Of a DNA stretch of 8,787 nucleotides, positions 1-5,911 are shown in pieces (positions within the stretch are counted from its first letter, which is position 1; every line of letters begins with the position of its first letter). Made by a program: the position numbers and the translations under genes. Source of the stretch: Coriobacteriia bacterium (GTDB lineage Bacteria; Actinomycetota; Coriobacteriia; Coriobacteriales; UBA8131). The stretch lies in assembly GCA_009781525.1 (NCBI GenBank), contig WQXZ01000070.1:1-8787 (forward strand). The letters are read 5' to 3'. A model generated the notes under the pieces. That model was not told the origin of the DNA. It did no database searches and was given only the letters and a program-made list of their open reading frames with translations.

Positions 1-428
1 GCTTTGTCATACTCGCCAATGTCTTGGTAGACACCAGCCATGTTGTTATTGACCGTAGCTGTATTCGGGTGACCAGTGCCGAACATCGACTCAAGTATTG
101 ATAGAGCCTTCTGAAAGAACTCTAGTGCCACAGCGTATTCGCTCTGGGCAGCGTAGACCAGACCCATGTTGTTATAGACCTTAGCGGTATCAAGATGATC
201 AGTACCGAGTACTGACTCGCGGATCGCTAGAGCTCTCTCGTTGAACTCAAGTGCCTTTGCGTAGTCGCCAAGATCATAGTAGACACAAGCAATGCTGCTA
301 TAAGTAGTAGCGGTATCAGGATGATTAGTGCCTATCGTTGACTCCTGAGCATTCAGGGTTCTCTGATAGAGTTCTAAGGCTTTATTATTCACCCTTTTAG
401 CGTCTTCTGCGACGGTTGTTCGAATCAT
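1..428 (-). CDS. Tetratricopeptide-repeat protein, kinesin-light-chain type (partial, runs off left edge)
   Basis: An open frame of 142 codons with no stop, read leftward into the window edge, so the C-terminus is missing. After a 14-residue lead it consists of TPR units with an exact 42-residue period (residues 15-56, 57-98, 99-140). Each unit carries the A-L-E, 'GT.H..TA' and 'Y.N/S..G.VY' positions typical of kinesin-light-chain-like TPRs. Such repeats form helical protein-binding scaffolds; the partner and role here are unknown. No signal peptide, membrane segment or N-terminal effector domain is visible. The chosen start is the ATG at 428-426, with GGAGG two bases upstream (431-435), which is a tight spacing. 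The alternative GTG at 392-390 lies just after the pnp stop but lacks a good ribosome-binding site. Starting at 428, the gene overlaps the pnp 3' end by 32 nt in another frame, so translational coupling is likely. It could instead be a remnant of a larger TPR gene; the missing 3' part would decide. Confidence 0.75.
   Translation of the reverse strand, partial: MIRTTVAEDAKRVNNKALELYQRTLNAQESTIGTNHPDTATTYSSIACVYYDLGDYAKALEFNERALAIRESVLGTDHLDTAKVYNNMGLVYAAQSEYAVALEFFQKALSILESMFGTGHPNTATVNNNMAGVYQDIGEYDK
9..386 (-). repeat. Three tandem 126-bp TPR-coding units
   Basis: The units span 261-386, 135-260 and 9-134, each encoding 42 residues. The period is exact: Ala 17/59/101, Gly 33/75/117 and Tyr 56/98/140 fall at the same phase. 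A fourth unit begins at the left edge. DNA identity between units is clear but partial (for example the 'gataccgcta' core in the first two), so these are diverged coding repeats and not a recent array. Confidence 0.8.
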
Positions 429-2574
429 TTCCTCCACCGCCAGAGCGATTCTGATTGCTTGGGCGGTCGTTGCGTGGCTCGTAGGTCGACTCTACTTTCG
501 GCTTATCCAGACGATCAAGTGAGATCTTATCGTTGTCGTCGATTTCGACGATCCTGACGCGCACCTCATCGCCGATTGTCAGTACGTCTTCAACTTTGCC
601 AACACGCCCATCGGCTACTCGGCTGATATGCAGCAGGCCATCTTTACCTGGTAGAAGCTCGATAAAGGCACCGAAGCTTTGAATCGACACTACTTTGCCG
701 GTGTATATCTCCCCTACTTCGGGCACCTTGACAATCAATTCAATACGACGCATGGCTTCTTCTCCGCCAGTGTCCTTCGAGGCAATGTAGACAATACCTT
801 CGTCATTGATCTCGATCGTTGCGCCGGTTTCTTCTTGGATGCCGCGGATAACCTTGCCGCCGCTGCCAATGACATCCCTGATCTTATCCACAGGAATTTG
901 CATCGATATGATACGGGGGGCGTATTCGGAAAGCTCGGTTCTAGGTCTGCTGATAGCCTCACTCATCTTTTCTAAAATGAACTGTCTGCCGCGTTTAGCC
1001 TGGTCAAGGGCATCAGCCAGGATGTCTACGGTAAGGCCTTTGGCTTTGTTGTCCATCTGCATTGAAGTGATGCCGAGTTCGGTTCCGCAGACTTTGAAGT
1101 CCATGTCACCCAGGAAGTCTTCGACTCCTTGGATGTCGGATAGAATAGCGTACTGGTCGCCTTCTTTGATCAGACCCATGGCAATGCCTGAAACCGGTCG
1201 CTTGATATTCACGCCGGCATCCATCAGAGCCATTGATGAAGCGCAGGTTGACGCCATTGAGCTTGAGCCATTGCTTTCGAGTACCTCTGAGACGATACGA
1301 ATCGAGTATGGAAACTCGACATCGTCCGGCAGCATCGGTTCAAGCGCACGCTCCGCCAAGCGTCCGTGGCCGATCTCGCGGCGTCTTGGCGCACCCATGT
1401 AGCCGGTTTCACCGGTTGAATATGGTGGAAAGTTGTAGTGATGGATGTATCTTTTACCTGGAGCCGGATCAATGGTGTCAAGTCGTTGCCACTCGTTTAA
1501 CATACCTAGTGTAAGTACTGCAAGAACCTGGGTCTGTCCGCGGGTAAATAGACCGCTACCGTGTACACGCGGCAGCAAGCCGACGGATGTTGTGATCGGA
1601 CGAATCTCATCAACCGCTCTGCCGTCCACTCTCTCGCCGGTATCTAGAATCATCGAGCGCATGACTTTTTTCTCTAATGATTTCAACTCTGCAGCGATAT
1701 CGTTTTTCCACTTGGATTGCTCTTCATCACTGAAAGCGGTAGCAGTGATCTCTGCCTTCAGCTCAGCTATACGAGCCTCGCGATTAAGCTTGTCGTCGCC
1801 ATGCAGCGCAGCTGACATGGCATCGTAGAATGTAGCAACACGCTCAGCCAAACCTTCAACAGGCTGATCGACTTCGTATTGTTTCAGTACCGGGGCTACC
1901 TGGTCGATAAAGCGTTGCTGGATCTCACAGAACTCCCCTATTACCTTCTGCCCGAAGTTCATGGCAGCCAGCATAACCTCTTCGGTTACCTCATCAGCGC
2001 CGGCTTCGACCATTGAGATGTAGTCCGCTGTACCAGCTAAGACCAACTCCAGGTCAGACTCTGCTTCTTCTTCGAATGTCGGGTTGACAATGAACTCTCC
2101 CGTGACACGATTGCGACCGATTCTGACTCCTGCCAGCGGTCCTTCAATCGGAGCGCCGCCGACCATCAGTGCAGCGGATGCACCCATGATGCCAATAACA
2201 TCAGGCTGGTTGACCTGGTCACAGACCAGGGTGGTTGCAACAATATGAACCTCGTTTTTAAAGCCATCTGGAAAACCTGTTCTGACTGGTCTGTCAATCA
2301 TCCTGGCTGTTAGGGTTCCCTTGTCAGACGGCCTGGCTTCACGCTTCAGATAGCCACCTGGAATCCTGCCAACCGCGTACATCTTTTCAATGAAATCAAC
2401 AGTCAATGGAAAGAAGTCGTAGTCTTTCCGTTCGTTGGAGACTACGGCTGTAACCAGCAAGGTCGTGTCACCCTGGCTGACAACAACAGCACCTGTTGCT
2501 TGGCGAGCCAGTTCGCCAGTGCTCAAACTGTAAGACTTTCCATACAGTTCGAAAGTTTCAGTAATTTTGGTCAT
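397..2574 (-). CDS. pnp: Polyribonucleotide nucleotidyltransferase (PNPase)
   Basis: A phosphorolytic 3'-5' exoribonuclease that degrades mRNA to nucleoside diphosphates, usually a trimer and often in degradosome-like complexes in the cytoplasm. Numbering from the chosen start (725 residues): first RNase PH domain about 3-220 with the FFPLTVDF and GRIPGG motifs; helical linker about 230-305; second RNase PH domain about 310-545; KH domain about 556-615 with GSGG at 570-573; S1 domain about 620-690. The catalytic aspartates in 'VEDFLGDMDFK' (486 and 492) are present. The protein ends in a Gly/Asn stretch and five arginines, a basic tail that probably adds RNA affinity. An in-frame ATG at 2604 would add ten residues (MRAQRKGRYS), but an AGGAAGGGAAG ribosome-binding site at 2592-2582 lies inside that extension, correctly placed for the ATG at 2574. 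It follows rpsO, the classical rpsO-pnp pairing, and its last 32 nt overlap the TPR gene. Confidence 0.97.
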   Translation of the reverse strand: MTKITETFELYGKSYSLSTGELARQATGAVVVSQGDTTLLVTAVVSNERKDYDFFPLTVDFIEKMYAVGRIPGGYLKREARPSDKGTLTARMIDRPVRTGFPDGFKNEVHIVATTLVCDQVNQPDVIGIMGASAALMVGGAPIEGPLAGVRIGRNRVTGEFIVNPTFEEEAESDLELVLAGTADYISMVEAGADEVTEEVMLAAMNFGQKVIGEFCEIQQRFIDQVAPVLKQYEVDQPVEGLAERVATFYDAMSAALHGDDKLNREARIAELKAEITATAFSDEEQSKWKNDIAAELKSLEKKVMRSMILDTGERVDGRAVDEIRPITTSVGLLPRVHGSGLFTRGQTQVLAVLTLGMLNEWQRLDTIDPAPGKRYIHHYNFPPYSTGETGYMGAPRRREIGHGRLAERALEPMLPDDVEFPYSIRIVSEVLESNGSSSMASTCASSMALMDAGVNIKRPVSGIAMGLIKEGDQYAILSDIQGVEDFLGDMDFKVCGTELGITSMQMDNKAKGLTVDILADALDQAKRGRQFILEKMSEAISRPRTELSEYAPRIISMQIPVDKIRDVIGSGGKVIRGIQEETGATIEINDEGIVYIASKDTGGEEAMRRIELIVKVPEVGEIYTGKVVSIQSFGAFIELLPGKDGLLHISRVADGRVGKVEDVLTIGDEVRVRIVEIDDNDKISLDRLDKPKVESTYEPRNDRPSNQNRSGGGGNDSNNRRRRR

Positions 2575-2581
2575 TGAATAT

Positions 2582-2592
2582 CTTCCCTTCCT
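2582..2592 (-). promoter_or_regulatory. Ribosome-binding site that decides the pnp start
   Basis: The purine stretch AGGAAGGGAAG ends 7 nt before the ATG at 2574. The upstream in-frame ATG at 2604 precedes this stretch and has only the weaker 'GTAGGG' upstream. The conserved PNPase N-terminus (acidic/basic lead, then F-x-x-x-G-x-x-x-x-x-x-T-G-x-x-A) also fits the 2574 start. Confidence 0.65.
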
Positions 2593-2611
2593 CTGGGCCC
2601 TCATTGCCCTA

Positions 2612-2682
2612 CTGGCTCCATGGCTTTACTGTAAGCACAAAATGTAAGCCAGATACCAAACGGGGAGCCAGATGACTCCCCG
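2612..2682 (-). promoter_or_regulatory. rpsO-pnp intergenic leader with competing RNA pairings
   Basis: In transcript direction the spacer first forms a 7-bp GC hairpin (CGGGGAG at 2682-2676 with CTCCCCG at 2667-2661). Overlapping its 3' arm, CTGGCTCC (2671-2664) is perfectly complementary to GGAGCCAG (2619-2612), which lies about 20 nt before the pnp Shine-Dalgarno. A second copy of CTGGCT (2652-2647) can pair with the same AGCCAG. The hairpin and the long-range pairing cannot form together. E. coli PNPase is known to autoregulate through a structured leader between rpsO and pnp, processed by RNase III. A similar role here is inference; the pairings are seen directly. Confidence 0.45.
2661..2682 (-). 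terminator. GC-rich hairpin after rpsO (weak or partial terminator, or RNA stabiliser)
   Basis: A perfect 7-bp stem, CGGGGAG/CTCCCCG, with an 8-nt loop begins 12 nt after the rpsO stop codon. Only three Ts follow (TTTGG), so strong intrinsic termination is unlikely. Attenuation between rpsO and pnp, or protection of the rpsO 3' end, is more plausible. Confidence 0.4.
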
Positions 2683-2694
2683 AGATTTCAACTG

Positions 2695-2970
2695 TTAGAT
2701 GTTATCCCTGATACCAAGGCGGGTAATCAGCTCTCGGTATTCGGTTACATCACGTCGTTTAATGTAGGTCAGTAGTCGACGCCTCTTACCAACCAGCATC
2801 AACAATCCACGTCTTGTGTGATGGTCTTTCTTGTGGATTTTCAGATGCTCGGTCAGATCACGGATGCGCTGCGTTAACAAAGCAACCTGTACACCTGCTG
2901 ACCCTGAGTCCTGTTCATCTCGACCGAACTCAGCGATAATCTCAGCAGTCTTCTCTTTCGTTAGCGGCAT
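2695..2970 (-). CDS. rpsO: 30S ribosomal protein S15
   Basis: A primary-binding protein of the 30S platform that contacts helices 20-22 of 16S rRNA and takes part in the B4 intersubunit bridge. The 91-residue product is the usual size (about 89) and shows the family signature: 'DSGSAGVQVALLT' about residues 21-33, the loop 'HKKDHHTRRGL' about 45-55, and the basic 'GKRRRLLTYIKRRD' about 61-74. The ATG at 2970 has AGGTGG four bases upstream (2980-2975). It lies between recO and pnp, and a promoter candidate upstream suggests that rpsO and pnp are co-transcribed. S15 represses its own mRNA in several bacteria through unrelated leader structures; the roughly 90-nt leader here leaves room for that but shows no recognisable known motif. 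Confidence 0.98.
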   Translation of the reverse strand: MPLTKEKTAEIIAEFGRDEQDSGSAGVQVALLTQRIRDLTEHLKIHKKDHHTRRGLLMLVGKRRRLLTYIKRRDVTEYRELITRLGIRDNI

Positions 2971-3031
2971 TATTCCACCTTTCTTGATAACTCCCTTACT
3001 GCTGAGAACTGCGTTGGTGGTATCGACAGAC

Positions 3032-3052
3032 TAAGCAGCAAGTGTTTGCTTA
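3032..3052 (-). promoter_or_regulatory. Small hairpin at the 5' end of the rpsO leader
   Basis: The transcript strand reads TAAGCA (3052-3047), a 9-nt spacer, then TGCTTA (3037-3032), a perfect 6-bp stem. An alternative 5-bp stem, AGCAA/TTGCT, with an ACAC loop uses the same bases. No T-run follows, so it is not a terminator. If the promoter at 3061-3089 is real, this hairpin sits at the extreme 5' end of the mRNA, where it could affect stability or S15 feedback (inference). Confidence 0.3.
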
Positions 3053-3060
3053 ACTGACAC

Positions 3061-3089
3061 ATTCTAATTCATATTTAGAAGAAAGTCGA
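3061..3089 (-). promoter_or_regulatory. Candidate sigma-70-type promoter for rpsO-pnp
   Basis: On the minus strand TCGACT (3089-3084; 4 of 6 to TTGACA), an exact 17-nt spacer, then TAGAAT (3066-3061; 5 of 6 to TATAAT). The -10 box overlaps the recO stop codon. Predicted initiation near 3054 gives an rpsO leader of about 84 nt. The location, between a repair gene and a highly expressed ribosomal gene, is where an extra promoter is expected. There is no experimental support. Confidence 0.4.
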
Positions 3090-3933
3090 CAGAGCGGTTC
3101 TGTGCTGTTACCTGAGCTCGCATCCAGTCGCGAGCAAAGATCAATAGCAGCCTTCCTATATGGCGATTAACCGCCACTGCATGTGGCTCCAATTCATCGA
3201 ACCTGCTACGTATCAGCAAGACCAACCAGTCCAGTATCGCCGGATCAACCTGTCCAAGCGACGCTACTATCCCATCATGCACCCACTCATCATCGTCACT
3301 TCTGTCGCGGAAAACACTGCAGCGCGAACATACAACGCCGCCTTCTTCAAACGAGAACATCATGCTCTTGCCGTCACTGTCGTCGTCATCGCTAACTCCG
3401 CCATCAAAAAAACCTTCGCGCTCTGCGCCAACCTGCTGCCTAAATCGCGGCCTGCCGCAGATGCTGCATGACTCCAGGTTCGGCAAAAAACCTACCTGCC
3501 CGACAATCTTTAACAATGACGCAGCCACAATCATCTCCAAACCATCAATAGCGGTGCTCCCGATGGCATCCAAGCTGGCATCCAGTAACAAAAATAACCT
3601 GGGCTCGGAATCAGAATCTCTGGATAAGACCTCGACCAATTCAGTTACAGCGGCAGCGGCAGAGCTATGTTCCAGGTCGCTCCGACAGCCGTTATGAGCC
3701 TTTACCAGTTCAGCTTCGCTCACTGTCATCAGTTCCGAGCGACCCTGGTAGAGCAGTACGTTGGTTTTTGAGAAAAGCTCAAGATGCGCCCCGCGGCGCG
3801 AGCCTGGTTTTCTTCCCCCTTTTATTACCGCTTTGACCTGGCTGCCAGTTGCGTTAAGGCCAGTGACAATCAAGTCCATTTCACCCAGCCTGGTTTTTTT
3901 AAGGACGATTATCTGGTGCGAGACGTTTGGCAA
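3064..3933 (-). CDS. recO: DNA repair protein RecO
   Basis: A recombination mediator of the RecFOR pathway that helps load RecA onto SSB-coated single strands and anneals complementary strands. The 289-residue product is longer than the usual 240-260. Visible parts: N-terminal OB fold about 1-80 beginning 'VSHQIIVLKKTRLGEMD', a helical middle, and a zinc-type cluster formed by Cys156-x-x-Cys159 and Cys202-x-x-Cys205. Between the two Cys pairs is a long acidic insert with 'SDDDDSDGKS' (about 181-190), which accounts for part of the extra length. The start is TTG at 3933, with only a weak GAG upstream. No upstream ATG is possible because the era TAG stop lies in the same frame, and the N-terminus from this TTG aligns with the family. 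It follows era by 15 nt, so translation is probably coupled. era-recO adjacency is widely conserved. Confidence 0.93.
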   Translation of the reverse strand: MPNVSHQIIVLKKTRLGEMDLIVTGLNATGSQVKAVIKGGRKPGSRRGAHLELFSKTNVLLYQGRSELMTVSEAELVKAHNGCRSDLEHSSAAAAVTELVEVLSRDSDSEPRLFLLLDASLDAIGSTAIDGLEMIVAASLLKIVGQVGFLPNLESCSICGRPRFRQQVGAEREGFFDGGVSDDDDSDGKSMMFSFEEGGVVCSRCSVFRDRSDDDEWVHDGIVASLGQVDPAILDWLVLLIRSRFDELEPHAVAVNRHIGRLLLIFARDWMRAQVTAQNRSVDFLLNMN

Positions 3934-3948
3934 AGCAGAGCTCGTTTT

Positions 3949-4860
3949 CTAAACTCCGTAGCCAAAGCGTCTGATCTGGTTGGCATCGCGACGCCAACCT
4001 TTACGGGTTTTTACGCGGAGGCTTAGATAAACCTGGTTGTTCAGCATACGTTCCAGGTCGACACGCGCCATAGTGCCGATGTTCTTAATGCGCTCGCCGC
4101 TCTTGCCGATCAGGATGCCTTTTTGGGACTCGCGGTCAACGTAGACAACAGCCTCAATGGATGTCAGGTTTTTCTGGTTATCGTGCTCCATATATTCGAC
4201 TTGTACACCGACTGCATGTGGCACTTCGTCATCTGTCAGGTAGAGTACTTTTTCTCGGATGAATTCTGCTACCAGCACTTCCAGATCCTGGTCGGTGGTT
4301 GTTCCTTCCGGAAACCAGCGAGGCCCCTCAGGCAGCAGGTCTACCGCAGCTTCAATGAACTCCGGTACACCTTCTCCGGTCAGAGCACTAAGAGCGAAAA
4401 CCTTGTCAAAAGCCAGTTCGGCTGTACATTTGTCAATCTGCACCTGCACTTCTGCCTGGTCAACCAGGTCGATTTTTGAGACTATCAGGAGGCGTGGGCA
4501 CTTCAGTTTTTCGAGATAAGCCAGTATCCACATGTCACCCGTGCCGAAAGGCTTGCTGGCATCAAGTAGAAAAGCCACTGCATCAACGGCTTCCAAGGCT
4601 TTAATAGCTGACATATTCAGCTCAGCTCCAAGCGCATCATGAGGTTTGTGAATGCCTGGGGTGTCAACCATTATCAGTTGATAGCCCGATCCATCCAGAA
4701 TAGCTCTGAATCGATGCCGGGTAGTCTGTGGAACATCCGCGGTAATTGCGACCTTACGCCCGACGATAGCGTTGACCAGGGTCGACTTACCAGAATTAGG
4801 CCGACCGATCAGGGTCACAAATCCGCTATTGAACTTCTCTGTAGGCTGCACAATACCCAT
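3949..4860 (-). CDS. era: GTPase Era (30S assembly, 16S rRNA 3' end binding)
   Basis: An essential Ras-like GTPase that binds the 3' end of 16S rRNA during small-subunit assembly. The 303 residues match the family length. G1 P-loop GRPNSGKST 19-27; G2 in PQTTRH 44-49; G3 DTPG 66-69; G4 position SKID 128-131; G5 SAL 158-160. The C-terminal KH domain carries the IGKSG loop at 251-255 and a basic region 'KTRKGWRRD'. Odd point: G4 has Ser where the canonical N/TKxD has Asn or Thr. The ATG at 4860 has GAGAGG (4874-4869) with an 8-nt spacer. It lies 16 nt after ybeY-dgkA and 15 nt before recO, so it is an internal operon gene. YbeY is a known functional partner of Era in rRNA processing, which fits the neighbourhood. 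Confidence 0.97.
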   Translation of the reverse strand: MGIVQPTEKFNSGFVTLIGRPNSGKSTLVNAIVGRKVAITADVPQTTRHRFRAILDGSGYQLIMVDTPGIHKPHDALGAELNMSAIKALEAVDAVAFLLDASKPFGTGDMWILAYLEKLKCPRLLIVSKIDLVDQAEVQVQIDKCTAELAFDKVFALSALTGEGVPEFIEAAVDLLPEGPRWFPEGTTTDQDLEVLVAEFIREKVLYLTDDEVPHAVGVQVEYMEHDNQKNLTSIEAVVYVDRESQKGILIGKSGERIKNIGTMARVDLERMLNNQVYLSLRVKTRKGWRRDANQIRRFGYGV

Positions 4861-4876
4861 GTGGTAAACCTCTCGG

Positions 4877-5911
4877 TTATGGATTGAAGAATCTGACCTG
4901 AATCGTACTGCCGAAGATGATCAACCCTGCGACAACTGAGCAGATCGCAAATATCAAGACGACACCAGCAGCAGCGTCCTTGGCGATTTTCGCAGCTGGA
5001 TGATAGTCTGGTGAAATCAGGTCAACTACGTGCTCAAGTGCGGTATTTAGCATTTCTGCAGCCAGAACCAGGGCGATGCAGATAATGATGATTGCCCACT
5101 GATTCGGGTTGATTCCAAGCAAAAAACTCACAACAATCGCAAAGGCGGCAACAACAAGATGAATCTTCATGTTGCGCTCAATTTTTATCGTGGTAGCAAT
5201 GCCTTGAATAGCCCACTTGAAAGAGTACAGAAGGCTGCGCCCTTTCATTTCTGCACTGGTCAACAACACCTCTTCAGCATCACCATCCATGTCTTGCTCA
5301 GTAGTTATTTTAATAAAATCACCGTGCGTGCCTGCTTCCGTCTCTGCCTCAGGTAGTACTTCAGATACTACAGGTAGTTCACCGGTTTTATGCAGGCTGT
5401 ATGAGCGCCATGAGCTTAGTAGCGAGTCTTCATAAGACTCCATCAAGGTTGCCTGGTCTTGCTCCTCATGATCGTGACCGACCAGATGCAGGATACCGTG
5501 AATAACTAAGATCTCCATTTTCTGGTAAAGGGTCATCTCAACTCCGTAGTCGATTCTGTCTGCGATTGCGGGGCAGATGACTATATCTCCCAGCGCCAAA
5601 GGCTGGTCAGGTGCGCTGGGCTCATCCTGGTCGAAGTCAGCGCTGAAAGAAAGCACGTCAGTAGACTTGTCAAAACCACGATAATCGCGGTTGTAGATTC
5701 TTATCTCGTCACTGCCAACAAAGCTAAGGGAGAGTTCTGCCGGCTCAGGAACGTCGATTTTATCCATAGCCCAAAGAGCAAGGTACGCCAGTTGATCGAG
5801 TTGGAGTTGATAATCGATAGGCTCAGACTGTGAAAGCAGTACCTCGTACTGCCTACTACCTAAGCCGAATTGATCTGGGGTATATGCAAAAAAGCTTTCA
5901 AACATTATCAC
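4877..5911 (-). CDS. ybeY-dgkA: Fusion: YbeY rRNA-maturation RNase + DgkA-type membrane lipid kinase
   Basis: One uninterrupted 344-residue frame joins two families. The N-terminal part (about 1-170) is YbeY, a zinc-dependent endoribonuclease for 16S 3'-end maturation and ribosome quality control: 'YNRDYRGFDKSTDVLSF' at 73-89, LGDIVICP at 107-114, and the metal triad HGILHLVGHDH at 138-148. A polar, acidic linker (about 175-225) follows. The C-terminal part (about 226-334) is a DgkA-family kinase (diacylglycerol or undecaprenol kinase) with Glu245, E-M-L-N-T-A-L-E at 286-293 and A-K-D at 310-312. It has three hydrophobic segments, about 252-267, 272-291 and 313-333. In Bacillus these are adjacent separate genes. 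The chosen start is GTG at 5911, whose bases overlap the phoH TGA (4-nt GTGA overlap). An ATG at 5905 would shorten it by two residues. Neither has a strong Shine-Dalgarno, so coupling to phoH is likely. The RNase would be tethered at the cytoplasmic membrane (inference). Confidence 0.95.
   Translation of the reverse strand: MIMFESFFAYTPDQFGLGSRQYEVLLSQSEPIDYQLQLDQLAYLALWAMDKIDVPEPAELSLSFVGSDEIRIYNRDYRGFDKSTDVLSFSADFDQDEPSAPDQPLALGDIVICPAIADRIDYGVEMTLYQKMEILVIHGILHLVGHDHEEQDQATLMESYEDSLLSSWRSYSLHKTGELPVVSEVLPEAETEAGTHGDFIKITTEQDMDGDAEEVLLTSAEMKGRSLLYSFKWAIQGIATTIKIERNMKIHLVVAAFAIVVSFLLGINPNQWAIIIICIALVLAAEMLNTALEHVVDLISPDYHPAAKIAKDAAAGVVLIFAICSVVAGLIIFGSTIQVRFFNP

Noticed and set aside
1..386. 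The repeats at the left edge as a CRISPR or non-coding tandem array
   Set aside because: The 126-bp period is in frame, with diverged codons preserving TPR consensus residues, so it is a protein repeat. There are no short identical repeats with unique spacers.
679..1828. Several plus-strand open frames opposite pnp (for example 806-1402 and 1445-1828)
   Set aside because: They lie wholly antisense to a well-conserved PNPase gene, their translations show no recognisable domain, and they lack ribosome-binding sites. They are shadow frames.
2574..2604. PNPase starting at the upstream ATG (2604) with ten extra residues
   Set aside because: The extension encodes an unconserved basic peptide and contains the strong Shine-Dalgarno for the ATG at 2574. 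It remains possible but less likely.
2622..2657. Short direct repeat GCTTACA in the rpsO-pnp spacer as an attachment or binding site
   Set aside because: Two 7-bp copies in AT-rich spacer are too short to support a specific site. They may only contribute to the leader folding.
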